Assembly (NCBI GenBank): GCA_963832895.1
Contig: CAWHVQ010000008.1
Coordinates: forward strand, 1 to 64,000
Length of the DNA: 64,000 nucleotides
DNA from: JAMXLO01 sp963832895
GTDB taxonomy: Bacteria; Pseudomonadota; Alphaproteobacteria; Acetobacterales; Acetobacteraceae
Direction: 5' to 3'
Positions 35,289 through 44,751 of the stretch are shown here, piece by piece (position 1 is the first letter of the stretch; each line of letters starts with the position of its first letter). The notes beneath the pieces are model-generated. The model saw only the letters and a program-made list of their open reading frames with translations, was not told the origin of the DNA and ran no database searches. The translations under genes and the position numbers were made by a program.

Positions 35289-36818
35289 ATGTTGAGACGA
35301 ATTCCCGCTGCCGCCCTGCTGCTGGCGCTCGGCGCCTGCACTGTGGGTCCTAACTACGAGTCGCCCGAGTGGCTTTCGCCTGCCTCCTGGTTCGCGAAGA
35401 AGGCCGAACCTATTTCGCGTGAACCGAGCGTCGCGGTGGCTGGGGCGATCGATCCGAACTGGTGGAAGCTGTTCAAGGACCCGGTGCTCACCAAACTGGA
35501 GCGCCGCGTCGCCGGCGAGAACCTCGACGTGCAGGTCGCCACGGTTCGCATCGCCGAGTCCCGCGCTCAACTGGCTGTGGCAGGCGCGGCACAGTATCCG
35601 ACGCTCAATGCCAACGGCTCGTACGCGCGGCAGAAGACGAGCGATGTGGGCGTGTTCTCAGGCGCCCCCAACGCGATCGGCGCCAACGGCGCCTTCGGCA
35701 ACACCACGGGCGGCATACAGAGCTCGCATCTCAACCCGTTCGATGTCTATCAGGTCGGCTTCGACGCATCGTGGGAACTCGATATGTGGGGCGGGGTGCG
35801 GCGTTCAGTGGAATCCGCACGTGCCTCGGTGGAGGCGTCAGCCGAGGCGCGGCGGGCCACGCTGCTCAGCAGCCTGGCGGAACTCGCACGCGACTACATG
35901 CAGTTGCGTGGCACACAGTCGCAGTTGCGTATCGCGCGCGACAACCTGAGGACGTCACAGCAGAGCCTGCAGCTCACGCAGCAACGGGCGGCGGGTGGTG
36001 TGACGACCGATCTCGACGTCGCCAACGCCGCCGCTCAGGTGCGCACCACAGCTGCCCAGATCCCGCCTCTCGAGCAGCAGGAGTTTGAACTGATCAATGC
36101 GATCAGCCTGCTGCTGGGACAGCCGCCCAACGCGTTACAGGCGGAACTGATCCACGTGCAGCGAGTGCCGCCGGTGCCGCCGCGGGTTCCGGTGGGTCTG
36201 CCATCCGAGTTGGCGCGGCGACGCCCTGACATCCGCCAAGCGGAGGCGCAATTGCACGCGGCCACCGCCGACATCGGCGTGGCGGTGGCGAGCTTCTACC
36301 CGTCAGTGACATTGTCGGGCAGTATGGGGCTTCAGGCGCTGCAGCCCTGGAAGATGTTCAACATCGATGCGCGGCAGTACGCGTTCGGGCCGGGCGTCAC
36401 CATTCCGATCTTCCAGGGCGGTCAGCTGAGGGGGACACTTGAACTGCGCAAAGCGCAGCAGCAGGAAGCCGCGATCAACTACCAGAAGATCGTGCTGTCC
36501 GCCTGGCATGACGTTGACAATGCGCTGACCGCCTATCGGACCGAGCAGGCGCGGCGCGACCAGTTGGCGGAGGCGGTGGTGCAGAACCAGCGAGCGCTAG
36601 GATTGGCGCAGAGCCGCTATCAGGAGGGCGTCGCCGACTTCCTGCAGGTGCTGACAGCGCAGCAGAACCTGCTGTCCACGCAGCAGCAGCTTGCGATTGC
36701 GACCACCAATGTGTCGGCGAACCTGGTAGCGCTCTACAAGGCGCTGGGTGGCGGATGGGAGACACAGTTGCCGCGGGCGAACGATGATCTTCGGCCACTC
36801 GGCGCGCCGCATCTGTAG
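35289..36818 (+). CDS. NodT-type outer-membrane efflux lipoprotein
   Basis: RRIPAAALLLALGACTVGPNYESPE is a lipoprotein signal with the lipobox ALGAC followed by the family-specific VGPNY. The rest has the two OEP repeats with long coiled helices, e.g. AESRAQLAVAGAAQYPTLNANGSY and SELARRRPDIRQAEAQLHAA. At 509 residues it would form the TolC-like exit duct. No RND pump or adaptor gene is adjacent, so its partner is encoded elsewhere. The start could also be TTG 35286. Confidence 0.92.
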   Translation: MLRRIPAAALLLALGACTVGPNYESPEWLSPASWFAKKAEPISREPSVAVAGAIDPNWWKLFKDPVLTKLERRVAGENLDVQVATVRIAESRAQLAVAGAAQYPTLNANGSYARQKTSDVGVFSGAPNAIGANGAFGNTTGGIQSSHLNPFDVYQVGFDASWELDMWGGVRRSVESARASVEASAEARRATLLSSLAELARDYMQLRGTQSQLRIARDNLRTSQQSLQLTQQRAAGGVTTDLDVANAAAQVRTTAAQIPPLEQQEFELINAISLLLGQPPNALQAELIHVQRVPPVPPRVPVGLPSELARRRPDIRQAEAQLHAATADIGVAVASFYPSVTLSGSMGLQALQPWKMFNIDARQYAFGPGVTIPIFQGGQLRGTLELRKAQQQEAAINYQKIVLSAWHDVDNALTAYRTEQARRDQLAEAVVQNQRALGLAQSRYQEGVADFLQVLTAQQNLLSTQQQLAIATTNVSANLVALYKALGGGWETQLPRANDDLRPLGAPHL

Positions 36819-36865
36819 TCGCGAATTAACGTGATGGTAGGTCGTGCCGGTCATGGTCGCACGCC

Positions 36866-38170
36866 ATGGCGGGCTGGCGCGGATGGTTGCAGCGTCTTGG
36901 CTTTGGCGCTGCGCTCGGCGGCGTGGCTTTCTACGGTGTCGTACGCGCGGAGCTGCTGTCGACCTATTTCCCGACCGGCGTGCCCGGTTACGGTGACGCG
37001 CCCGGTGTGACCGTCGCCTCACGGGCGCGACCGGACTACGACCCTCCCGGAGTACGCGCCGGCGATTTCCTGCTTTACCCGCAATGGGTGGAGGGGCTGG
37101 GCTATGACGACAACGTGCTTGGCAGCGGCGACACCAAGCATGGAAGCTGGCTGATCGGTACACACCCGTCGCTGCTGATCAACTCCGACTGGTCGCGTGA
37201 CAGGCTGGGTGGCTATGTCGGGGTCGACGACCAGCGTTACCTGGATCAACCGCAACAGAGCTACACCAACTGGACGGCATCGCTGGGAGGTGCTGTGTCG
37301 ATCGGCCGCGATGAGCTGACCGTGGCGGTGGCGCATTTCGACCTGCACCAGCCGCGCACCGAGCTGGACGCGCTGCCGTCGGACTCGCCTGTCGCCTATA
37401 GCGTGGATGACGTCCGCGTCGGCTACACGATCGCACTGGATCGTTTCTCGGTCACGCCAAGCGTTGCGTTCTCGACGTATCGCTATGATGCGACAACGAT
37501 CATGGGTGTGCCGACGTCGCAGGCGTATCGGGACCGGAATGTGCTGCAAGGCGCGGTAACCACGCGCTACGAACTATCGCCGCAACGCAATCTGCTGCTG
37601 GTAACTCGGGCGCTGGATCAGAACTATGTGGCGCCGCAGACGGGTGTGCCGACGCTCGATTCCACCGGCTATCAGGTACTGGCGGGGCTCGACGATGACA
37701 CGGATGCGGTATGGCGCTATCGCGTGCTGGTCGGATGGGAGGTGCGGGCGTTCCATGCATCGCAGTACCCGACGCATCAGGCGCCGATCGCGGAGGCGGC
37801 GTTGATCTGGAGTCCGAGCGGGCTGACCACCTTCACGGCCACTTTGACTCGCGACATTGAGGACGCCGCCCAGGAAGGCAATGCCGGTTACACTTTCACC
37901 AGTGCGCGAGTGGTGATGGATCACGAGTATCTGCGCAACGTGCTGCTGCAGGTGTCGGCCGCTGCGCAGCGTGCCAACTTCCTACAGGGTGGTGGGCAGG
38001 CGAGCGATTATTCGATCGGCGCTGGTGTCACCTGGCTAGTGAACCGCAATATGCGGCTGTCCGCCACGTATGACTTCACTGACCAGAGGGGCAGCAGTGC
38101 GCCAACGCCACTGACCACGGGCAACTATATGCGCAGCATCGGACTGCTGACGCTGCGGTTTGGCATGTGA
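36866..38170 (+). CDS. Outer-membrane beta-barrel protein
   Basis: The 434-residue protein has an N-terminal hydrophobic signal-like stretch, then alternating amphipathic strands with periplasmic turns (GYDDNVLGSGDTKHGSWLIGTHPSLLINSDWSRDRLG begins the barrel) and ends in aromatic-terminated strands closing with LTLRFGM. It resembles the outer-membrane beta-barrel families seen with polysaccharide and capsule systems. It starts 47 bases after the efflux lipoprotein, so a two-gene envelope unit is likely. Ligand is unknown. Confidence 0.8.
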   Translation: MAGWRGWLQRLGFGAALGGVAFYGVVRAELLSTYFPTGVPGYGDAPGVTVASRARPDYDPPGVRAGDFLLYPQWVEGLGYDDNVLGSGDTKHGSWLIGTHPSLLINSDWSRDRLGGYVGVDDQRYLDQPQQSYTNWTASLGGAVSIGRDELTVAVAHFDLHQPRTELDALPSDSPVAYSVDDVRVGYTIALDRFSVTPSVAFSTYRYDATTIMGVPTSQAYRDRNVLQGAVTTRYELSPQRNLLLVTRALDQNYVAPQTGVPTLDSTGYQVLAGLDDDTDAVWRYRVLVGWEVRAFHASQYPTHQAPIAEAALIWSPSGLTTFTATLTRDIEDAAQEGNAGYTFTSARVVMDHEYLRNVLLQVSAAAQRANFLQGGGQASDYSIGAGVTWLVNRNMRLSATYDFTDQRGSSAPTPLTTGNYMRSIGLLTLRFGM

Positions 38171-38286
38171 TCCGATGGTTTTGTCTCGTGCCGCGTGGCT
38201 GGGACGAGTTGCCATGGGCCAGGCGCTCGCGCCAACTATGGCATGCTGATCGCATGCGTCCTGACGAGAACCGCGAGGAGAGTGCC

Positions 38287-39240
38287 ATGTCACGTGTTGT
38301 CCGGGTTGCCGCCGCCCAATTGGGACCGATTGCGAGGTCGGAAACTCGCGGGCAGGTTGTCGATCGCTTGATCGCCTTGCTGCACAAGGCCCAAAGTTTC
38401 GGGGCGACGCTGGTGGTGTATCCGGAATGCGCGCTGACCACGTTCTTTCCGCGCTGGGTGTTCGATGATCCGGTGGAGGCAGAGCCGTTCTTCGAGAGGG
38501 AGATGCCGAATTCAGACGTGCAGCCGCTGTTCGATGAGGCCAGGCGGATCGGCATCGGCTTCTGTCTGGGCTACGCCGAGCTGACACAGGAGGACGGCCG
38601 CAAGCGTCGCTTCAATACCTGCATTCTCGTCGATGGCCGCGGCGAGGTCATCGGCAAATATCGCAAGGTCCACATCCCCGGGTTGGCACACGCCGATCCT
38701 GATGGTTGTGCGACGAACTTTGAGAAACGCTACTTCGAAAACGGTAATCTCGGCTTCCCGGTGTTCCGTGCCTTCGGTGGCGTGATGGGCATGTGCATCT
38801 GCAATGATCGCCGCTGGCCCGAGACTTATCGCGTGATGGGCCTGCAGGGAGCCGAGCTTATCATGGTCGGCTACAACACTGGCTCCACGCGTATGGTCAT
38901 CGAGGGCAACCAGCGCGTCATGGAGCCCGCGCATCTGGCCACAGAACACAATATGCTGGTGATGCGGGCGGGTGCGTATCAGAACTGTTGCTGGGTAGTC
39001 GGCGTCGCCAAGGCCGGCGCGGAGGAGGGCAGCGATTTTCTCGGCGATACCTGTATCATTGCACCGACGGGTGATGTCGTTGCCAAGGCCATGGGTCTGG
39101 GCGATGAAGTCATTGTGGCTGACTGCGATCTCTCGGCCGGTGAGTACAACCGCCGCAGCATATTCAACTTCGAGGTCAATCGGCAGCTCCAGCACTATGG
39201 TTTGATCACCAGCCAGAAGGGCGTTCGGATCATCGTATGA
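38287..39240 (+). CDS. N-carbamoyl-D-amino-acid hydrolase (nitrilase superfamily)
   Basis: ATG 38287 follows GAGGAGAG. The catalytic triad is visible: Glu47 in VYPECAL (same position as in characterised D-carbamoylases), Lys in KYRKVHIPG and Cys in MCICNDRRWPE. EKRYFENGNLGFPVF and VMGLQGAELIMVGYNT are specific for this branch. It is 317 residues long. It would convert N-carbamoyl-D-amino acids into D-amino acids, CO2 and ammonia. No hydantoinase gene lies in the window. It converges with a Dpp-type importer operon. Confidence 0.9.
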   Translation: MSRVVRVAAAQLGPIARSETRGQVVDRLIALLHKAQSFGATLVVYPECALTTFFPRWVFDDPVEAEPFFEREMPNSDVQPLFDEARRIGIGFCLGYAELTQEDGRKRRFNTCILVDGRGEVIGKYRKVHIPGLAHADPDGCATNFEKRYFENGNLGFPVFRAFGGVMGMCICNDRRWPETYRVMGLQGAELIMVGYNTGSTRMVIEGNQRVMEPAHLATEHNMLVMRAGAYQNCCWVVGVAKAGAEEGSDFLGDTCIIAPTGDVVAKAMGLGDEVIVADCDLSAGEYNRRSIFNFEVNRQLQHYGLITSQKGVRIIV

Positions 39241-39310
39241 TGCGCCTGCGCTGCCAGTGGTGCTCCCGGCATTGCAAAGCGCCCGGTGCGTTCGATATGA
39301 GGTGACGCGA

Positions 39311-41320
39311 TCATTCGGCGGCCTGAAGCTGTGGCGCGACGGTGGCAAGTTCAGTGATTGGAATGTGACAGGCAATGCCGTGTGCGCCTGAGGACTGCTG
39401 CCATGGCGGCGCAACGGTATCACAGACTGTGCCAAGCCTGCGTGGGCAGCGGGCTGCGAAGCAACATCCCTCCGCGGATTTAGCAGAACCCGGATCACCG
39501 GGGAGTCGCACACGCACGACATGACGCGCGCCGATAATAGGTACCGCGGAGAGCAACGCCTCGGTGTAGGGGTGGTAGGGCGGACGCAACACCTCCGCCG
39601 TTGGTCCCGCTTCCACGGCACGTCCGCGGTACATGACAACCACTCGCTCGGCGATATGTGCGATCACGCCGATATCGTGGCTGATGAAGAGAAGAGCCAG
39701 GCCGAACTGGTCGCGTAAATCGTGCAGCAGATTAAGGACGGCGGCCTGCACCGAAACATCGAGGGCCGAGACGGCCTCGTCGCAGACAAGAAAGTCAGGT
39801 TGTGTCGCGAGCGCTCTGGCTATACTGACCCGCTGCTTCTCCCCGCCTGACAACTCGTGCGGATAGCGATCGGTGTAACCCATGGGGATCCGAACCAGCG
39901 CAAGAAGTCGGTGGACCTCGTCTCTCGCCGCGGCGCCGCGGGCGATGCCGAAGCGCTCAAGCGGCCGGCGCAACGTGGCTCCAACTGTCTTGCGCGGGTT
40001 GAGCGACGTATCCGGGTTTTGGAATACGATCTGTGCCCGCCGGCGAAACTCCGGACCTGGTTTGGCAGGCAGTTCCGCGCCCGCAAACGTAATTAGCCCA
40101 CTATCGGCCGTGATCAGTCGCAGCAGCAGTCGGCCGAGCGTCGTCTTTCCGCACCCGGACTCACCAACGAGCCCCAGGATTTCGCCGGAGTCAATGCGGA
40201 TCGACATATGATCGACGGCGGGGGCGATGCTTCCTTTGCGGACCAGCCAATGGCCGCTGCGGAATGATTTTGTCAGGTCCACCGCGTCGACCAGCGGCCC
40301 AGTACATTCGCGGCCCCGGCCCACGTAAGTTTCAGTTGTTGTGTCTTGCCACGGCAGTCCGGCGGCGGTGCTGGTGCGATGGCAGCTTGCGTGGTGACCC
40401 GGTGTGATCAGCTCGAGTTGCTGCGGCCGTTGGCATCCGTCGACGACATGCGCGCAGCGCGCACGGAAGTTGCACCCAGGGTCGGTATCGACCATGTCGG
40501 GCAAGCTGCCGGGTATCGGCGCAAGTCGTGCGATCCGCCGCGGATCGGGCCGTGGCAATGCGCGTAGCAATCCTCTGGTATAGGGATGCGCGGGCCGTGC
40601 CAGCACATCGGTCGCGGAACCTGTCTCCACTGTCCGTCCGGCATACAGCACGGTGATTCGGTCACAGATGCGATCGACGATGCCGAGGTTGTGGCTAACC
40701 AGCAGCATGGCCAGCCCGCGCCGCTGCCGCAGGTTCTCCAGCAGGTCGAGGATCTGCGCCTCCACGGTTACATCCAACGCCGTGGTCGGCTCGTCCAGCA
40801 GCAGCAGGTCGGGCTCCGCGGCGAGCGCCGTCGCTATCATGGCGCGCTGTTTCATGCCGCCCGACAACTGATGCGGATAGAGCCGCATCATCTCGGCGGC
40901 GCGCACGATGCCCAATTCGGCCAGCAGCGCGGTGCCACGTTGCATGGCGGCGGCGCGCGACATCCTACGATGCACCAGCATCGGCTCGATCACCTGGATG
41001 CCGACCGGCAGAGCCGGATTGAGTGCAGCCGATGGGTCCTGAAACACCGCGCCGATGCGCAGGCCACGCAGTGCGGCCGCCTCGCGCAGCAGGTCAGCTC
41101 CGCCCAGCACGGCGCGCGTTGCATGCATCCGCGCACCGGGCCCAAGCAGCCCAAGGATCGCCAGCACGACGCTCGACTTGCCGGAACCCGATTCGCCCAC
41201 CAGCCCCAGCGCCTCGCCGCGTGCGATCGACAGCGAAAGCCGGTCCACCGCGCGCAACCAGCCGCGCGGAGTTGCATAGCTGACCGAGAGGTCCTCGATA
41301 GTGAGCAGCTTATCGGCCAT
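39311..41320 (-). CDS. Fused dipeptide-type ABC ATPase (two ATP-binding domains)
   Basis: The 669-residue protein is a DppD-DppF fusion. The N half has GESGSGKSS, LSGGMKQRA and LLLLDEPTT with a GCNFRARC extension; the C half has GESGCGKTT, LSGGEKQRV and FLVCDEAVS with a similar cysteine-rich tail. It is the last gene of the minus operon 44641 to 39311 and serves both permeases. The Walker B of the second half reads DEAVS, a tolerated variant. Confidence 0.94.
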   Translation of the reverse strand: MADKLLTIEDLSVSYATPRGWLRAVDRLSLSIARGEALGLVGESGSGKSSVVLAILGLLGPGARMHATRAVLGGADLLREAAALRGLRIGAVFQDPSAALNPALPVGIQVIEPMLVHRRMSRAAAMQRGTALLAELGIVRAAEMMRLYPHQLSGGMKQRAMIATALAAEPDLLLLDEPTTALDVTVEAQILDLLENLRQRRGLAMLLVSHNLGIVDRICDRITVLYAGRTVETGSATDVLARPAHPYTRGLLRALPRPDPRRIARLAPIPGSLPDMVDTDPGCNFRARCAHVVDGCQRPQQLELITPGHHASCHRTSTAAGLPWQDTTTETYVGRGRECTGPLVDAVDLTKSFRSGHWLVRKGSIAPAVDHMSIRIDSGEILGLVGESGCGKTTLGRLLLRLITADSGLITFAGAELPAKPGPEFRRRAQIVFQNPDTSLNPRKTVGATLRRPLERFGIARGAAARDEVHRLLALVRIPMGYTDRYPHELSGGEKQRVSIARALATQPDFLVCDEAVSALDVSVQAAVLNLLHDLRDQFGLALLFISHDIGVIAHIAERVVVMYRGRAVEAGPTAEVLRPPYHPYTEALLSAVPIIGARHVVRVRLPGDPGSAKSAEGCCFAARCPRRLGTVCDTVAPPWQQSSGAHGIACHIPITELATVAPQLQAAE

Positions 41321-41324
41321 CAGC

Positions 41325-42170
41325 TCACTCCTGCAGTTGCGGATCGAGAGCCTCGCGCAGCCCTTCGCCGAACAGGTTCACCGCCACGAGCACGACGCAC
41401 AGACTGAGCCCGGGTGCGAGGCCGATCCACGGTGCCTGATCGATGAACTGCCGGCTTTCCGCAATCATCAACCCCCATTCGCTACTCGGCGGCTGCGGAC
41501 CCAGACCGAGGAACGACAGCGACGAGCCGAGCAGAATGGCGAAGGTGATACGCAGCCCGGCTTCGACGATGATAGGCGGCCAGGCATTCGGCAGTATCTC
41601 GCGTAGCAAAATCGACGTCGGGCCCTCGGCGCGCGCGTGCGCGGCCTGAACGTAATCCTCCTGCAGCAGACCGAGTGCCACCGATCGCGTCAGCCGCGTC
41701 ATGATCGGGATATAGATGAGACCGACGGCGACGATGGTCTTCCACAAACTCGGCGTCGTCACGGCAAGAATCAGCAATCCGAGCAGAATTGGTGGTATCG
41801 AAATCAGCAGATCAACTGTGCGCATGATCGCTGCTTCCACGACGCGGCGATGGAAGGCTGCGGCCAGGCCGAGCGAAACGCCGATCACAAGGCAGATGCC
41901 GGTGGCGCCGAAGCCGATAGCCAGCGAATAGTGGGCACCTGACAATACTCGCGAGAGCACATCACGACCAAACTCGTCGGTGCCGAACCAATGCGTGGCC
42001 GAGGGCGGCATCAGGCGTACGCGCACGGCGAAACTGGTGGGGTCGTATGGGGCGATCGATGGGCCGATAATTGCCAGCGCGACGATCGCCGAAACGACAC
42101 TGGCGCCGAGCACGAGACGCGGCGGCCACGCGCTGCGGCGGAGTGAACCCGCTGCTATCTGGCCGCTCAT
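41325..42170 (-). CDS. ABC transporter permease, DppC-like
   Basis: The start is ATG 42170, which overlaps the upstream permease stop (ATGA). The 281-residue protein has WFGTDEFGRDVLSRVLSGAHYSL, the DppC mark, and the loop DYVQAAHARAEGPTSILLREILPN. It is four bases from the ATPase gene downstream. Confidence 0.93.
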   Translation of the reverse strand: MSGQIAAGSLRRSAWPPRLVLGASVVSAIVALAIIGPSIAPYDPTSFAVRVRLMPPSATHWFGTDEFGRDVLSRVLSGAHYSLAIGFGATGICLVIGVSLGLAAAFHRRVVEAAIMRTVDLLISIPPILLGLLILAVTTPSLWKTIVAVGLIYIPIMTRLTRSVALGLLQEDYVQAAHARAEGPTSILLREILPNAWPPIIVEAGLRITFAILLGSSLSFLGLGPQPPSSEWGLMIAESRQFIDQAPWIGLAPGLSLCVVLVAVNLFGEGLREALDPQLQE

Positions 42171-43126
42171 GCTTCGCTGCCGCCTAGCCGGATGCGCGGG
42201 TTGACGACTGCGTAAAGTGTGTCTGCGACCAGGTTGGCGCACGCGTAGATCGCAGTGACCACCATCATGCCGGCTTGCAGCAGCGGCAGGTCGTGCTGCT
42301 CGATCGAGAACACGAGGAGGCGCCCGAGACCAGGATAGGCAAACACCGTTTCGATCACCACGACACCGCCCATCAGAATGCCGGCGTCGATCGCGAGCAC
42401 CGTGATCGTCGGCAGCAGTGCATTGGGCAGCGCGTGGCGCCGCAGCACCAGTCGCTCAGGCAAACCTTTGGCACGCGCCGCAAGCACGTAGCGGCTTTGC
42501 AGGGCATCCAGCATCGAGGAGCGGGTCAGTCGCGAAACATGGGCGATCAATCCGCAGGTCAACACCAGCACGGGCAGCAGCAGATGCGACAGCCAGCCCA
42601 GTATTCCTGCGGTCTCGATCGGGTCGTAGCCGGTTGCCGGCAGCCACCGCAGCAGCGACGCGAAGACCAGGACCGCAACGATGGCCCAGAAGAAGTCCGG
42701 CACGGCGATGAACAAGAACTGCATCAGCGCGATGACGCGGTCGGACGGGCGCCCGCGATGGGTTGCGGCGTACACGCCACAGGCGATGCCGATGATCGTA
42801 ACCAACACGAAGCTGATTCCCGCGAGGATGGCCGAGCGACCCAGCGCGTCGAGGATCACCGGGAGCGCCGGCCGGTCCATCACCAGGGAGCGGCCAAAAT
42901 CACCGCGCAGCATTTGACTGAACCAGTGCCAGTACTGCACCGGCAACGGATCATTGAGTCCGAGTTTCTGTTCAAGGGTCGCAATCGCATCGGGCGTGGC
43001 GAATTCGCCAAGAATCGCGTAGGCGACGTTGCCCGGCAGAATGTGCACAATGGCAAAGATCAGGACGGACATCGCCCAAACAGTACCGACCACCGACAAC
43101 AGCCGCCGCGCGATGTATCCCACCAT
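42167..43126 (-). CDS. ABC transporter permease, DppB-like
   Basis: MVGYIARRLLSVVGTVWAMSVLIFAIVHILPGN is the DppB N-terminal helix, and SRYVLAARAKGLPERLVLRRHALPNALLP the ATPase-contact loop. It is 319 residues, with about six transmembrane helices. It lies 21 bases after the binding-protein gene. Confidence 0.94.
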   Translation of the reverse strand: MVGYIARRLLSVVGTVWAMSVLIFAIVHILPGNVAYAILGEFATPDAIATLEQKLGLNDPLPVQYWHWFSQMLRGDFGRSLVMDRPALPVILDALGRSAILAGISFVLVTIIGIACGVYAATHRGRPSDRVIALMQFLFIAVPDFFWAIVAVLVFASLLRWLPATGYDPIETAGILGWLSHLLLPVLVLTCGLIAHVSRLTRSSMLDALQSRYVLAARAKGLPERLVLRRHALPNALLPTITVLAIDAGILMGGVVVIETVFAYPGLGRLLVFSIEQHDLPLLQAGMMVVTAIYACANLVADTLYAVVNPRIRLGGSEA

Positions 43127-43147
43127 GTCAGGGCGCAGAGGGTGGGC

Positions 43148-44641
43148 TCATGACATGGTCGCGTGGCGCAGATCGAACCATCGCATGGGGTGTGTCTCCA
43201 CGTTCTGAACCGACTGGCGATAGCCGCAGATGAAGTTGGCGGCGTAGGCGATGTATCCGGGCGGATCATCGAAGATGCCATGCTGCATTGCGATGTACTG
43301 AGCCTTCTGCTCGTCGATGTTCCCGGTGCGCCGCGCCGCATCCAGCGCCTTGTCGACAGGTGGATTTGCGTAATGCCACATGCGCGGGTTCCAGCTTCCC
43401 TGTGAATGAAAGAACGGGTAGGTGCTGGTGTCGACGGTGGGGCGCGCGAAGAAGCCGTCCACGTAGATTGGGGCTTTTCCCGACACTTCCGCGTCAAATG
43501 AGGAGTACGGCATACGCTGAAGCTGAAGGTCGAAGCCGCCTGGCAGCGCGAGCTGCTGAAGTGCCACACCCATGCGCTCGCGAACCGGGCGTCCCACCGG
43601 AAGGATAATCGGAATTTTGATTCCGTTCGGGTGGCCAGCCTCAGCCAGAAGTTTGCGCGCTGCCACCGGATCCGACTTGTTGATCACGATGTCCCGCGCA
43701 TAGAACGGATGCGTCGGTGGGATTGGCCCTATAGTCGGCACGCCCTCGCCGAACAGTACCAAATCGACCACGTCCCGCTTGTCGACCGCCAGATGAAACG
43801 CGCGGCGCACGCGCACGTCGTTGAACGGTGGCGTGATGTTGTTCATGATCGCCGCATCCCAGGATGCGGTTGCCACGCTCTCCACGCGCAGCCGCTTGTC
43901 GGCCTTGAGCTGCGGCACCTGATCCGGCGGCAGGTCCCAGACCGCATCGATGTCGCCGGCCTGAAGCGCGGCGATCTTGACGCTCATTTCGGGGATGATG
44001 CGCAGTTCCACACCATCGAGCTTCGGCAGGCCCGGTTCGAAGTAGTTGGGGTTCTTCACCATCACCAGGCGATCGCCCGGCGTATAGCTGGCGAACATGA
44101 AGGGGCCGGTGCCAATCGGTTTGGTGGCAAGCTGATCGACCATGTCGCGCGGCACGATCTTGACCTGACGATCCGCGAGAATCTCGGCAAACCCGCTGTA
44201 GGGATAGCTGAGATCGAAGCGGACCTTGTAGGGGTCGGGCGCCGACATCTCGGCTATCATGACGTAATTGCTGCGCGAGGGCGCGGCAGACTTCGGATCG
44301 AGCAGCCGTTTGAAGCCCGCGACGACATCGTCGGCCACCATCTCGCGGCCGTTATGAAACTTTACGCCCCGCCGTAGGCTGAACGTCCACTGCTTGAGAT
44401 CCTCGGTGGAGGTCCAGCTCTCCGCAAGATCGGGCACCACGGACAGATCCGCTTTCATTCTGGTCAGGCCGTTGAAGACGAGGTTGTCGTAGATGTATTC
44501 GTCGCCCAACGTGGTGCGCAGCGGATCGAGTATGACCAGCGACGTCGTGATGCCGATGCGCATGACCTGCGATGCGGCGGCGGCCGAAGTGGCGGAAGCG
44601 GCAAGGGCGCTGCCCAGCAGCGCTCGGCGCGTCAGATCCAT
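43148..44641 (-). CDS. Family 5 solute-binding protein (second Dpp-type importer)
   Basis: The 497-residue protein has a Tat-like signal (DLTRRALLGSALAASATSAAAAS) and SBP_bac_5 marks: PDLAESWTSTEDLKQWTFSLRRGVKFHNGREM, GTGPFMFASYTPGDRLV and DVRVRRAFHLAVDKR. It heads the complete operon SBP - DppB - DppC - fused ATPase. Its ligand may be an N-carbamoyl amino acid, dipeptide or related amide, going only by the D-carbamoylase gene that converges on the operon. Confidence 0.93.
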   Translation of the reverse strand: MDLTRRALLGSALAASATSAAAASQVMRIGITTSLVILDPLRTTLGDEYIYDNLVFNGLTRMKADLSVVPDLAESWTSTEDLKQWTFSLRRGVKFHNGREMVADDVVAGFKRLLDPKSAAPSRSNYVMIAEMSAPDPYKVRFDLSYPYSGFAEILADRQVKIVPRDMVDQLATKPIGTGPFMFASYTPGDRLVMVKNPNYFEPGLPKLDGVELRIIPEMSVKIAALQAGDIDAVWDLPPDQVPQLKADKRLRVESVATASWDAAIMNNITPPFNDVRVRRAFHLAVDKRDVVDLVLFGEGVPTIGPIPPTHPFYARDIVINKSDPVAARKLLAEAGHPNGIKIPIILPVGRPVRERMGVALQQLALPGGFDLQLQRMPYSSFDAEVSGKAPIYVDGFFARPTVDTSTYPFFHSQGSWNPRMWHYANPPVDKALDAARRTGNIDEQKAQYIAMQHGIFDDPPGYIAYAANFICGYRQSVQNVETHPMRWFDLRHATMS

Positions 44642-44751
44642 GAAAGGTGCTCCCTGTTGGCGGCGGTGCCGTGAATTTGGGCAAACGCTCGCGCGGTCCC
44701 GCTTTGAGAGTTGCCGCTATGGCCCAAGCAAACGGTGGGCCATTTGGCGCG

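Noticed and set aside
42275..43153. A 292-codon open frame on the plus strand
   Set aside because: Antisense to the DppB-like permease gene, with composition typical of shadow frames (Arg, Gln, His) and no start signal.
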